From contig NZ_KI911562.1 of NCBI RefSeq assembly GCF_000515315.1, positions 1,260,505 through 1,324,504 of the forward strand: 64,000 nt of DNA, given 5' to 3'. Positions 26,712 to 35,450 of this stretch are shown here, piece by piece. This stretch comes from Asinibacterium sp. OR53 (GTDB lineage: Bacteria; Bacteroidota; Bacteroidia; Chitinophagales; Chitinophagaceae). Every line of letters begins with the position of its first letter. Within the stretch, counting starts at the first letter, position 1. The position numbers and the translations under genes were made by a program. The notes below the pieces were generated by a model. The model had not been told where the DNA came from. It searched no databases and saw only the letters and a program-made list of their open reading frames with translations.

Positions 26712-28193
26712 ATGATTACCATGCGAACCTTACAATATATAGCTGCTGTTATACTGGTTACCGGTATCAGCAGTTGCCAAAAATACCTGGACAAAGCTCC
26801 TCTGGACAGTATCAATACTGCCAACTTTTTCAAAACAGAATCGGATGCCGTTGCCGCGATCAATGGTGCTTATCAGCCATTACAATGGCCCAAACTGTAT
26901 AACCTCCGGATATGGACCAGCGATATCTGGGCCGGTAACAGCATTGTGGGTGCAGGCGGCGGAACCGATGGAATAGAAACACAGGATATTTCCAATTTTG
27001 TAACCTCTACCGATAACGCAGCTGCACTGGACATCTGGCGCGGGCCTGCTCCCGGTATCTTACGATGCAACCTGGTGCTCAAAAACGTACCGGGGATGAA
27101 TATCAACCAGAACCTTAAGAATCGTATCCTGGGTGAAGCCTATTTTCTCCGGTCGCATTATTACTTTATACTGGTACGGTTGTTTGGTGATGTACCGTTG
27201 ATAACAGAACCTCAAACACCGGAAGATAACCTGCGTCCTTCGAGGGCACCCAAAGCACAGGTGTATGATCTCATCATCAAAGACCTGCAGCAGGCAATTA
27301 ACCTGTTACCGGACCGGTCTGCTTATAATGGTGCAGATATCGGACGAGCCAGTAAAGGCGCTGCTATGGGAATGCTGGCCAAAGTAAACCTCACCCTGGG
27401 AAAATATACCGAAGCAGTGAACCTGTGCAGGCAAGTGACCGGGCTTGGGTATGCACTCAACACCAACTATTCCGATAATTTCAACCCGGCTACCAAGAAT
27501 TCAAGTGAGAGTATTTTTGAAGTGCAATACTTTGGTAAAACCAGTTACAGTTTCTGGAGTAATGAAAACCAGGCCAGCTGGGTGAGTACCTTCACCGGGC
27601 CGCGTAACGCCGATTTCGTTGCCGGGGGGTACGGTTGGGATCAACCCACCACCGAATTCGTGAACCAATATGAAGCCAACGATAACCGTAAGGATAAAAC
27701 ATTGCTGTATGTTGGCGGCCCCTCTTTTGACAACAAACAATATCAGTCGTCTTATTCTGTAACAGGGTATAACCTGCGCAAATTCCTGGTTCCAAAATCG
27801 GTGTCACCCGATTATGATACCAATCCAGCCAATTGGCCGGTATTGCGTTACAGTGATGTTCTGCTGATGGAAGCGGAAGCATCCTGTGAACTCAATAATC
27901 TTTCCGATGCGCTGGTGCCCTTGAACAAAGTGAGACAGCGGGCCGGATTGCCGGCTTTGAGTGGATTGAACCAGGCTGACCTGAGAGAAAGAATCCGAAA
28001 GGAAAGAAGGATGGAGCTGGCATTTGAAGGACAGCGCTGGTTTGATCTCATTCGTTACGACAATGGGCAATATGCGGCTTCATTCCTGAAAAGCATTGGT
28101 AAAACCAATTTTGCTCCCAAACATTTATTGTTACCGATTCCGCAAAAAGAGATCGACGCCAATCCTAATCTCACACAGAATGCGGGATACTGA
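26712..28193 (+). CDS. SusD/RagB-family glycan-binding lipoprotein
   Basis: 493 aa from ATG at 26712; ATG at 26721 is an equal alternative and a TTG at 26703 also is in frame. Lipobox GISSC is followed by QKYLDK. TPR-like helices typical of SusD are seen: EAYFLRSHYYFILVRLFGDV, AAMGMLAKVNLTLGKYTEAV. The C-terminal RagB region has LLMEAEASCELN, LNKVRQRAGLP and RIRKERRMELAFEGQRWFDL. The end, PIPQKEIDANPNLTQNAGY, is characteristic. It caps the SusC barrel and binds the glycan at the cell surface. The susC stop lies 9 bp upstream. Confidence 0.95.
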   Translation: MITMRTLQYIAAVILVTGISSCQKYLDKAPLDSINTANFFKTESDAVAAINGAYQPLQWPKLYNLRIWTSDIWAGNSIVGAGGGTDGIETQDISNFVTSTDNAAALDIWRGPAPGILRCNLVLKNVPGMNINQNLKNRILGEAYFLRSHYYFILVRLFGDVPLITEPQTPEDNLRPSRAPKAQVYDLIIKDLQQAINLLPDRSAYNGADIGRASKGAAMGMLAKVNLTLGKYTEAVNLCRQVTGLGYALNTNYSDNFNPATKNSSESIFEVQYFGKTSYSFWSNENQASWVSTFTGPRNADFVAGGYGWDQPTTEFVNQYEANDNRKDKTLLYVGGPSFDNKQYQSSYSVTGYNLRKFLVPKSVSPDYDTNPANWPVLRYSDVLLMEAEASCELNNLSDALVPLNKVRQRAGLPALSGLNQADLRERIRKERRMELAFEGQRWFDLIRYDNGQYAASFLKSIGKTNFAPKHLLLPIPQKEIDANPNLTQNAGY

Positions 28194-28216
28194 TAACCAA
28201 CCTTAAAAGTAAAATC

Positions 28217-29674
28217 ATGAAATACGCTCAATATATAATGACCGTTTTGGTCATGGTAATGGTCATGTGCGGTTGCAAGAAAGAAAACTATGCCGAATTG
28301 AATAAAGGTAATATTGCATTGACCTTATCGGCTTCAACCAATACAGTTGTATTGCAGGAAAAGAACAGGGATAATGATGCGTTGATATTGAACTGGACAT
28401 CGGGCAGCAACAAAGGCACCAATGCATCTATCCGGTACACGCTTCAGCTGGCGAAACAAGGCACGAATTTTGCAAACCCCATCAGCTTGGATATGGGCCT
28501 GGCCGTTTATTCCAACAAATTCTCGGTTAGTACATTGAATGATTCACTCAGGAACCATTTCAATGCTACACCCGGCACGGTATTTATGCTGGAAACGAGA
28601 ATAATAGCGCAGACACAGGCAGCCGGTATCAGTGCAGATACATCTCCTGTTGCTGTGATCAGTGTTACCACTTATCAACCGGTTACCAAAACATTGTACC
28701 TGATAGGCGATGCGGCGCCCAATGGCTGGGATAATACGAAAGCCGTTGCTTTAACAGCTATTGCAACGGAGCCGGGAGGATTTACATGGACGGGACAGCT
28801 GAACATAGGTGATTTCAAATTCCTGACTACACTTGGTCAGTGGATACCCACTTATAATAAAAGTGCTGCAGCAGCAGATTCACTGTTCTATAGAACCGAT
28901 TTTGGGCAGGCCGATGATAAATTCCATATTTCTGCTAACGGTATCTATACACTTAAGCTCAACCTGTTGAGTATGAAAATTGCGATCAGTCAGCCTGTAC
29001 AACCCACGGCCCCACCTTATAGCCGCTTATGGATCGTTGGAGATGCAACACCCAATGGCTGGAACATCAGTGCACCCAATGAAATGCGTGTTGACAGTGG
29101 TAATATGTTTGTGTTCAATTACAATGAACTGTTGAATGCGGGAGAATTCAAGATACCTACTGCAACAGGAAACTGGGGTACCGATTATTATATGCCTTTG
29201 GCAAACCATCCGGCTTTATCGGCAACAGATGTGCAACTGGTACGAGGTGGTAGTCCGGATAACAAATGGCAGATCACAACAGCTGGGCCTTATAAGATCA
29301 AACTGGACCTGCTGAACATGAAGATCAACATCCAACCATTTACGCCGTATAAACAATTGTGGCTGGTAGGTGATGCCACGCCGGTTGGCTGGAATATCAA
29401 CAGCCCGGCGCCCATGACTGCCGACCCCACAAATCCCTACCTCTTTACCTGGCAGGGCGCTATGACGGCAGGAGAGTTTAAAATACCTACTACAACGGGA
29501 AACTGGGGCTGCGATTATTTTATGCCCATGGTGAATCACCAACCGATCAGCAGTACACTTGCCAAATTCATTCCTTCAGGTAACCCGGATAATAAATGGC
29601 AGATCACTGTTCCCGGAAACTACAAGATCACATTGGACCAGTTGCATGAAACGATCCTGATACAGAAGCTATAG
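28217..29674 (+). CDS. SusE/SusF-like lipoprotein with three tandem glucan-binding modules
   Basis: 485 aa. Lipobox (MVMCGC then KKENY) and an N-terminal SusE-type Ig-like domain (residues 22-155: LNWTSGSNKG, ASIRYTLQLAKQGTNF). Three repeated modules start at about residues 159, 269 and 379; each opens with L-Y/W-L/I-I/V-GDA-A/T-P-x-GW and ends with a strand such as YKIKLDLLNMKINI. These match the starch-binding modules of SusE/SusF. It should hold alpha-glucan at the cell surface for the SusCD importer. Neighbouring GH66 suggests dextran as ligand. Confidence 0.9.
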   Translation: MKYAQYIMTVLVMVMVMCGCKKENYAELNKGNIALTLSASTNTVVLQEKNRDNDALILNWTSGSNKGTNASIRYTLQLAKQGTNFANPISLDMGLAVYSNKFSVSTLNDSLRNHFNATPGTVFMLETRIIAQTQAAGISADTSPVAVISVTTYQPVTKTLYLIGDAAPNGWDNTKAVALTAIATEPGGFTWTGQLNIGDFKFLTTLGQWIPTYNKSAAAADSLFYRTDFGQADDKFHISANGIYTLKLNLLSMKIAISQPVQPTAPPYSRLWIVGDATPNGWNISAPNEMRVDSGNMFVFNYNELLNAGEFKIPTATGNWGTDYYMPLANHPALSATDVQLVRGGSPDNKWQITTAGPYKIKLDLLNMKINIQPFTPYKQLWLVGDATPVGWNINSPAPMTADPTNPYLFTWQGAMTAGEFKIPTTTGNWGCDYFMPMVNHQPISSTLAKFIPSGNPDNKWQITVPGNYKITLDQLHETILIQKL

Positions 29675-29716
29675 CAATGATGATCGTTAGTATTTAATTC
29701 GAATAAACAAAAAACA

Positions 29717-31459
29717 ATGAATCGATTATTCATTCTCCCTATCATATTTGTGATACTCACTTCCTGTAAGAAGGATGATGAAGTGTATGCCAACCCTGTT
29801 ACGCCGGGAATGACCACTTATGCACTTACAAGCGATAAAGCGGGTTACCATCCAGGAGATAAAGTGATGCTTGCCATCAATACGGTTCCGGCCGGCAGCT
29901 TTGTGCGTTACCGGCATTTGAACACTGTGCTCTCAGAAGAGCCGCTGACCGGCACTTCCTGGAGTTGGCAGGCGCCACCTGCAGATTTTTCGGGATACCT
30001 GGTAGAAGTGTTTGACAAGGAGAACGGAGTGGATAAAACCATTGCCAGCATTGCTGTTGATGTGAGTAGTGACTGGACAAGGTTTCCCCGGTATGGATTT
30101 CTTTCATCATACGGTAAGCTGAGCGACGATAGTATGTTGTCTGTTATGGGTAACCTCAACAGGCACCATATCAATGGCATCCAGTTTTATGATTGGCATT
30201 ACGAGCATCATTTACCGCTGGCGGGTACGGTATCCAATCCTGCCGACCAATGGAAAGACATTGCTAACAGGGATACGTATAAAAGCACTGTTCAAAAGTA
30301 TATTTCACTGGCGCATGGTTATAGCATGAAAGCGATGTTCTACAATCTTTGTTATGGTGCATTGAGCGATGCCTCGGCGGCAGGCGTATCGGATCAGTGG
30401 TACCTGTATGCCGATGCTGCTCATGCTTCGAAGACCGTTCTCAATTTGCCTGCGCCCATGTTTAAAAGCAATATATGGTTGCTGGATCCGTCTAACAGCA
30501 GTTGGCAAAATTACCTTGCGGCGAAGAACAATGATGTGTATTCCGTGTATGACTTCGACGGGTTCCATGTAGACCAGTTGGGCGATTGGGGTAAAAATTA
30601 TACATACAACGGAACTGTTGCAGATCTTGCAACAGGCTACGGTTCGTTTTTAACTGCCATGAAATCGGCGGTGCCCACTAAAAGATTGGTGATGAATGCT
30701 GTTAATCAATTCGGACAACAGCAAGGTATTGCACCATCGCCTGTCGACTTCCTCTATACGGAAGTATGGAATCCCAATGAAAACTATGCCGATCTCGCAC
30801 GGATCATCCAGGACAACGATAGCTGGGCGAATAATGCGAAAAGAACGGTGCTGACGGCATACATGGATTATAAGCTGGCAGATAAAGGAGGTTATTTTAA
30901 TACGCCGGGCGTGTTGCTTACCAATGCAGTCATCTTTTCGTTTGGAGGATCTCATCTTGAATTGGGAGAACACATGCTTTGTAAAGAATATTTCCCGAAT
31001 AATAATTTGAAGATGAGCGCCGAATTGAGCAATGCCATGACAGCGTATTATGATTTCCTGGTAGCGTATGAAAACCTGCTTCGCGATGGCGGTAGTTTCA
31101 ATGCGATCCCTGTAACATGCACCAATGCTAAAATGAACATTAGTGCATGGCCGCTGCAAACCGGTAAAGTGGCTGTTCAGGGAAAGAAGATAGGAGCTGC
31201 GCAGGTATTGCATTTCATCAATTTTGCCAATGCTGCGCATTTCAGCTGGCGCGATACGGATGGTAATCAAACAACCCCCGTAAGTATTACCGCCGCAGAT
31301 ATTGAAGTAAGCTATGATGGCCCGGTACATAAAGTATGGGTTGCCAGTCCGGATGATAACCATGGAGTTCCTCAGCAGCTTTCGTTTACACAGAATGGCA
31401 ATACCATTAAGTTTACGTTAACACAGTTGAAATACTGGGATATGGTAGTAATTGAATAG
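29717..31459 (+). CDS. glycoside hydrolase family 66 (dextranase / cycloisomaltooligosaccharide glucanotransferase-like)
   Basis: 580 aa. Lipobox LTSCKKDDE; the acidic run just after the cysteine fits the lipoprotein export signal that sends lipoproteins to the surface in this phylum. An Ig-like N-terminal domain (about 28-120) is followed by a (beta/alpha)8 barrel: GIQFYDWHYEHH, then DFDGFHVDQLGDWG with predicted nucleophile Asp286 and FLYTEVWNPNENYAD with predicted acid/base Glu349; a C-terminal beta domain (APDDNHGVPQQLSFT-like, ending KYWDMVVIE) closes it. GH66 enzymes cut or transfer alpha-1,6-glucan. I expect dextran breakdown feeding the adjacent SusCD pair. No CBM35 insertion of the CITase type is obvious, which favours an endo-dextranase. 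Confidence 0.87.
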   Translation: MNRLFILPIIFVILTSCKKDDEVYANPVTPGMTTYALTSDKAGYHPGDKVMLAINTVPAGSFVRYRHLNTVLSEEPLTGTSWSWQAPPADFSGYLVEVFDKENGVDKTIASIAVDVSSDWTRFPRYGFLSSYGKLSDDSMLSVMGNLNRHHINGIQFYDWHYEHHLPLAGTVSNPADQWKDIANRDTYKSTVQKYISLAHGYSMKAMFYNLCYGALSDASAAGVSDQWYLYADAAHASKTVLNLPAPMFKSNIWLLDPSNSSWQNYLAAKNNDVYSVYDFDGFHVDQLGDWGKNYTYNGTVADLATGYGSFLTAMKSAVPTKRLVMNAVNQFGQQQGIAPSPVDFLYTEVWNPNENYADLARIIQDNDSWANNAKRTVLTAYMDYKLADKGGYFNTPGVLLTNAVIFSFGGSHLELGEHMLCKEYFPNNNLKMSAELSNAMTAYYDFLVAYENLLRDGGSFNAIPVTCTNAKMNISAWPLQTGKVAVQGKKIGAAQVLHFINFANAAHFSWRDTDGNQTTPVSITAADIEVSYDGPVHKVWVASPDDNHGVPQQLSFTQNGNTIKFTLTQLKYWDMVVIE

Positions 31460-31470
31460 GATATGCAAAT

Positions 31471-31521
31471 AATAGTTTTCGTAGTGCTGCAGATTATTGA
31501 TGTAGTGCTACGAAAACTATT
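31471..31521. terminator. long inverted repeat between convergent GH66 and paaI genes
   Basis: AATAGTTTTCGTAG (31471-31484) is a perfect 14-bp match to CTACGAAAACTATT (31508-31521) with a 23-nt loop. The octamer GTAGTGCT also occurs twice in the same orientation (31481 and 31502). It sits between two converging genes and probably ends transcription from both sides, although T-runs are short. Confidence 0.5.
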
Positions 31522-31556
31522 TCAATACTAACCGGTCTTTGATGCTTGATCGCATG

Positions 31557-31985
31557 TCAGGGCTTGATCAGATCTTTCTCTGTTTTATAGCAAGTGCCTT
31601 TGAACAACGCTACTAATTCATTTCGCTGGTTGGCTACTTCTATCAGGTACAAGCCGGTGCGATTGGTTTGGTTGATCTTTTTGGCTTCTGCGGTTAATAT
31701 ATCGCCTTCGAGTCCGGGCTTGGGGAAAGAGATGGAAACATCTAGTGCTACGGTAACTTTGGCATCACTGTTACAGGCGAAGGCAAAGGCACTATCGGCC
31801 AATGCGAATGTAACGCCGCCATGCGCGATGCCGAATCCATTCATCATTTCTTTACGCAGTGTCATTTGTATTTTGCTGTAACCTTCTTTCACTGCTAAAA
31901 CGGTAACACCCATCCACTGGCTGAAATAATCTTTCTGCATCATGTAGTCTACAGCCTGGCGGGCTAATACATCCTTTTCATTCAT
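31557..31985 (-). CDS. paaI: phenylacetate-pathway hotdog thioesterase PaaI
   Basis: 142 aa, hotdog fold. The key segment NGFGIAHGGVTFALADSAFAFACNSD is split by the helix that carries the active-site Asp after HGG. PaaI hydrolyses ring-hydroxylated phenylacetyl-CoA thioesters and rescues coenzyme A from dead-end products in the cytoplasm. It starts one base after paaG stops, so the two are coupled. Last gene of the paaABCD-G-I unit. Confidence 0.9.
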   Translation of the reverse strand: MNEKDVLARQAVDYMMQKDYFSQWMGVTVLAVKEGYSKIQMTLRKEMMNGFGIAHGGVTFALADSAFAFACNSDAKVTVALDVSISFPKPGLEGDILTAEAKKINQTNRTGLYLIEVANQRNELVALFKGTCYKTEKDLIKP

Positions 31986-31986
31986 A

Positions 31987-32763
31987 TCAATATCCTTTAA
32001 AAGCGGGAACTCTTTTTTCGAGGAAAGATTTCACTCCTTCTTTGAAATCGTTGGTAGCAGCAGCTTTTTGCTGGTATTCATCTTCGAGCTGCAGCTGCGC
32101 TTCGAGGTGGTTGGTGGCCGATAAATTGAGGGCATGTTTGATATAAGCCAAAGCCCTGGTGGGCAACTTGGCCAGTGTGGCTGCAATGTTTTTGCTTTCT
32201 TCTGCAAAACCTGCATCGTCCATCACCTTATACAACATGCCAATTCTTTCTGCTTCGTCTGCAGACAGTTTTTCTCCTAACATCATCAATGCACTCGCTT
32301 TCTGCCAGCCAACCAAACGAGGCAGGAGATAAGTGCCGCCGCTATCGGGTATCAATCCTATTTTAGAGAAAGCTTGTACAAAAGAAGCAGAGCGTGCGGC
32401 AACTACCACATCGCAGGCCAGTGCGATATTAGCGCCGGCGCCTGCCGCTACGCCATTCACCGCAGCTACCACTGGTTTGGGCATGTGGCGTATACGGGTG
32501 ATGATGGGGTTGTAGTGTTCACTTAAGATCTTTTGCATGCCGGGACCTTCGGGGTCTGCCACTTCGGCGAGGTCCTGTCCCGCGCAGAATCCTTTGCCGG
32601 CTCCTGTGAGATACACACAACGCACTTCATGCAGCGATGCGGCTTCATCGAGACGGGCCTGTAAAAGCAACGCCATATCACGGTTGAAAGCGTTGAGTTT
32701 ATCGGGCCTGTTCAACGTGATATAAGCGATACCGTTCTCAATATGAAAAAGAATGGGACACAT
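31987..32763 (-). CDS. paaG: enoyl-CoA hydratase/isomerase family, PaaG-type 1,2-epoxyphenylacetyl-CoA isomerase
   Basis: 258 aa crotonase fold. ITLNRPDKLNAFN opens the domain; oxyanion-hole motifs are GFCAGQDLAEV and NGVAAGAGANIALACDVVVA, and SKIGLIPDSGGTYLLPRLVG contains the acidic residue used for isomerisation. PaaG turns ring-1,2-epoxyphenylacetyl-CoA into the oxepin-CoA. Assignment as PaaG rather than PaaF or a general hydratase rests on context and on the GAGANIALACD and PDSGGTY stretches. 42-bp gap from paaD. Confidence 0.88.
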   Translation of the reverse strand: MCPILFHIENGIAYITLNRPDKLNAFNRDMALLLQARLDEAASLHEVRCVYLTGAGKGFCAGQDLAEVADPEGPGMQKILSEHYNPIITRIRHMPKPVVAAVNGVAAGAGANIALACDVVVAARSASFVQAFSKIGLIPDSGGTYLLPRLVGWQKASALMMLGEKLSADEAERIGMLYKVMDDAGFAEESKNIAATLAKLPTRALAYIKHALNLSATNHLEAQLQLEDEYQQKAAATNDFKEGVKSFLEKRVPAFKGY

Positions 32764-32805
32764 AGCCGATGAATCTGTTATTAAAGATACGCATTCATTT
32801 TTGCG

Positions 32806-33297
32806 TTAATGACATTTGAAATAATCGAAAGGCTCCTGGCAGTCGTTGCACTGGTAAAGGGCTTTGCAGGCCGTAGAGCCAAAACGGGAAACCAACCGTG
32901 TATGATAAGAGCCGCAATGCGGACATTGCACAGCTTCTTCTTCCTGGAAAGCGTCGGGCGTGCATACCAGTTGTTTGTGATTGGGGGGCGCTATGCCATA
33001 GGCTTTCAGCTTTTGTTTGCCGCTTTCACTCATCCAATCGGTGGTCCAGGCAGGCGACAATACCTGCTTTACCTGTACCTGTGCAAACCCTTGCTGCAAC
33101 AACGCTATCCGTATGTTCATGCCAATGACGTCCATGGCGGGGCAACCAGAATAGGTAGGCGTGATCACAACTTCCACTTCCTGTTCACTCTTTACATGCA
33201 CTTCCCGCACAATGCCCAGGTCGAGTATGCTCAATACAGGCACTTCAGGGTCGAATATGTTTTCAAACAGTTTCCATATGGTAGCTTCATTTACCAT
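32806..33297 (-). CDS. paaD: 1,2-phenylacetyl-CoA epoxidase subunit PaaD
   Basis: 163 aa from ATG at 33297; the longer in-frame reading would run 150 nt into paaC. A MIP18/DUF59 domain comes first (IFDPEVPVLSILDLGIVREV, TYSGCPAMDVIG). The C-terminal zinc ribbon has CPHCGSYHT and CNDCQEPFD. PaaD is needed for maturation of the PaaABCE di-iron monooxygenase, probably by delivering iron or sulfur. The start codon overlaps the end of paaC by 7 nt, so translation is coupled. Confidence 0.93.
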   Translation of the reverse strand: MVNEATIWKLFENIFDPEVPVLSILDLGIVREVHVKSEQEVEVVITPTYSGCPAMDVIGMNIRIALLQQGFAQVQVKQVLSPAWTTDWMSESGKQKLKAYGIAPPNHKQLVCTPDAFQEEEAVQCPHCGSYHTRLVSRFGSTACKALYQCNDCQEPFDYFKCH

Positions 33298-34031
33298 GTT
33301 GCACCGGGATAGGTTCTTTGCAGGCTTTGCATTTCGGCCAGTATATAACCCAGGTGTTCGGTATGGATGCCTTCTTTGCCGCCTTTTTGCATCCAGCCTT
33401 GCTGAGGCAATGTCAATGTTGCTTCTTCCATGACTTCTGCAACTTTCTGTTGCCACTGCATTTGAACAAGGTTCAGGTCAACACCAAAGCCTGGTGTTTC
33501 GTATGCAGCAGGTACAAAAAGTTCTCCTGTATAAACCCATAAGTTGTCAACTGCATCTTCCATTTTTTGTTTGCTTTCTTCTGTGCCATCGCCCAGGCGG
33601 ATCACCCATTCGCTGCTCCAGCGAAGATGGTAAGTAACTTCTTTCAGCGATTTTTCTGCAATAGCGGCTAGTTGTACATCGGTACTATTGATCAGTTGCT
33701 GGAACAAATAGTATTGATACGTGCTGAAAAAGAATTGACGTAACACGGTTTGTCCCCAATGGCCATTGGGCAATTCCACCAACAGGCAATTCTTGTATGC
33801 TCTTTCATCGCGCAGGTAAGCCAGCGTATCTTCTGTTGCATCACCCCCTTGTATCGATGCGGCATATTGGTACAAGTTGCGTGCCTGCCCAATCAGGTCG
33901 AGCGCAATATTGGTCAATGCAATATCCTGTTCCAGCACCGGTCCGTGACCACACCATTCGCTGTTGCGGTGTCCTAATATCAATGCACTATCGGCCAGGA
34001 ATAAGCAATAATGGAGAAGAGGATCATGCAT
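33291..34031 (-). CDS. paaC: 1,2-phenylacetyl-CoA epoxidase structural subunit PaaC
   Basis: 246 aa, ferritin-like helical subunit. LFLADSALILGHRNSEWCGH, DIALTNIALDLIGQARNLYQ and LKEVTYHLRWSSEWVIRLGD match PaaC. It has lost the full di-iron ligand set and stabilises the catalytic PaaA in the PaaAC heterodimer. It starts 3 nt after paaB stops and overlaps paaD. Cytoplasmic. Confidence 0.94.
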   Translation of the reverse strand: MHDPLLHYCLFLADSALILGHRNSEWCGHGPVLEQDIALTNIALDLIGQARNLYQYAASIQGGDATEDTLAYLRDERAYKNCLLVELPNGHWGQTVLRQFFFSTYQYYLFQQLINSTDVQLAAIAEKSLKEVTYHLRWSSEWVIRLGDGTEESKQKMEDAVDNLWVYTGELFVPAAYETPGFGVDLNLVQMQWQQKVAEVMEEATLTLPQQGWMQKGGKEGIHTEHLGYILAEMQSLQRTYPGATW

Positions 34032-34034
34032 GAT

Positions 34035-34403
34035 CTAAATATGTTTCAGTTCCTGTGGAAGATCGTAAAAAGTAGGATGCCGGTAAGCTTTATCATTCGC
34101 GGGATCGTACAAAGAGGCTGCTTCATCGGGATTGCTTGCATGGATGTATTTGCTTTCCACTACCCATATGCTCACGCCTTCCATCCTGCGGGTATACACA
34201 TCCCTTGCATTCTCAATAGCCATCGCGGCATCGGCTGCGTGCAGACTACCCACATGTTTGTGATCGAGGCCCTGTTTGCTGCGGATGAATATTTCCCATA
34301 AAGGCCATTCATGCTTGTTGTGTTTTCCCGTGGAAACATCGGCAGGTCCCTGTTTCGATTCACCGTAATCGCCGTAATAATATTTCCGGATATATGCTTT
34401 CAT
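34035..34403 (-). CDS. paaB: 1,2-phenylacetyl-CoA epoxidase subunit PaaB
   Basis: 122 aa. The core EWPLWEIFIRSKQGLDHKHV followed by GSLHAADAAMAIENARDVYT and GVSIWVVESKYI is diagnostic. It carries about 30 additional N-terminal residues and a C-terminal tail (YDPANDKAYRHPTFYDLP) relative to the shorter proteobacterial PaaB. PaaB bridges the oxygenase subunits in the complex. Gaps of 8 nt to paaA and 3 nt to paaC show an operon. Confidence 0.94.
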   Translation of the reverse strand: MKAYIRKYYYGDYGESKQGPADVSTGKHNKHEWPLWEIFIRSKQGLDHKHVGSLHAADAAMAIENARDVYTRRMEGVSIWVVESKYIHASNPDEAASLYDPANDKAYRHPTFYDLPQELKHI

Positions 34404-34411
34404 GTAAATGA

Positions 34412-35344
34412 TTAAGCTGCTTGTTGTTTCTTTTTCGATGCATGTGCGGCAGCGGCTTCACGCACCCAGGCGCCCTCTTCCCAGGCTTTCCTGCGGGCAC
34501 TGAGCCTTTCTTTGTTGCAGGGGCCATTGCCCTGTATCACCTGCCAGAACTCATCCCAATTGATAGCACCAAAATCATAATGCCCTTTTGCTTCATTCCA
34601 GCGCAGATCGGGATCGGGCAAACTGAGGTTCAATGTCTTTACCTGTTCTGCGCAGATATCGATGAATTTCTGGCGCAGTTCGTCGTTGCTGAAACGTTTG
34701 ATCTTCCATTTCATACTCAACTGTGAATTGGGACTCTCATCGTCTTTTGGACCAAACATCATGACACTGGGCCACCACCAGCGGTTGACGGCATCCTGTG
34801 CCATCGCGCGTTGCGCTTCGGTACCGCGGCTCAGCGTGAGCAGTATTTCAAAACCCTGTCGTTGGTGAAAACTTTCTTCTTTGCACACACGCACCATGGC
34901 GCGGGCATAAGGCCCGTAACTGCTTCTGCACAAAAGCACCTGGTTCATGATGGCTGCACCGTCTACCAGCCAGCCGATGGCGCCCATATCGGCCCAGGTG
35001 AGGGTAGGGTAATTGAAGATGGAAGAATATTTTGCTTTGCCGCTGTGCAGTTGCTCGTACATTTCATCGCGACTGATACCCAATGTTTCGGCAGCCGAAT
35101 ACAAATAAAGACCATGACCTGCTTCATCCTGTACTTTGGCCAATAAAATGGCTTTGCGGCGCAGGTTGGGTGCACGCGTGATCCAGTTGCCTTCGGGCAG
35201 CATGCCTACGATTTCACTGTGTGCATGCTGACTGATCTGCCGGATCAATGTTTGCCGGTATTTTTCCGGCATCCAGTCGCGCGGCTCGATCCTGATCTCT
35301 TTATCGATCTTATCCTGGAATATCTTTTCAAAATCCTGGTCCAT
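34412..35344 (-). CDS. paaA: 1,2-phenylacetyl-CoA epoxidase catalytic subunit PaaA
   Basis: 310 aa di-iron oxygenase. It carries [40 protein letters not shown] (ExxH ligands), [16 protein letters not shown] (second ligand set) and [15 protein letters not shown]. With PaaBCDE it inserts one oxygen atom of O2 into the ring of phenylacetyl-CoA. First gene of the paaABCD-G-I transcript. The promoter upstream carries a TACCTTTG box (35371-35364) and a palindrome that matches the site at the tetR gene, so repression by that TetR protein is likely. Confidence 0.95.
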   Translation of the reverse strand: MDQDFEKIFQDKIDKEIRIEPRDWMPEKYRQTLIRQISQHAHSEIVGMLPEGNWITRAPNLRRKAILLAKVQDEAGHGLYLYSAAETLGISRDEMYEQLHSGKAKYSSIFNYPTLTWADMGAIGWLVDGAAIMNQVLLCRSSYGPYARAMVRVCKEESFHQRQGFEILLTLSRGTEAQRAMAQDAVNRWWWPSVMMFGPKDDESPNSQLSMKWKIKRFSNDELRQKFIDICAEQVKTLNLSLPDPDLRWNEAKGHYDFGAINWDEFWQVIQGNGPCNKERLSARRKAWEEGAWVREAAAAHASKKKQQAA

Positions 35345-35363
35345 CCTGAATCTGGTTAGGTAA

Positions 35364-35371
35364 CAAAGGTA
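35364..35371 (-). promoter_or_regulatory. -7 promoter box of paaA
   Basis: On the minus strand TACCTTTG, a full TAnnTTTG match, 20 nt upstream of the paaA start. The -33 position (about 35391-35395) falls inside the operator at 35387-35406, so a bound repressor would block RNA polymerase. Confidence 0.65.
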
Positions 35372-35386
35372 AGAAAAGAAAACGAG

Positions 35387-35406
35387 ATGCTAACGAACGT
35401 TAGCAT
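35387..35406. promoter_or_regulatory. TetR-type operator upstream of paaA
   Basis: ATGCTAACG and CGTTAGCAT form a perfect inverted repeat around AA. The core CTAAC-N4-GTTAG (35390-35403) recurs 18 bp upstream of the tetR start (37802-37815). The site is also 45 bp upstream of the SGNH hydrolase gene on the other strand. Confidence 0.7.
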
Positions 35407-35450
35407 GATAAAAGGAAGTAAGACCATCCCCCTTTCCTTATCTTTCTGCA

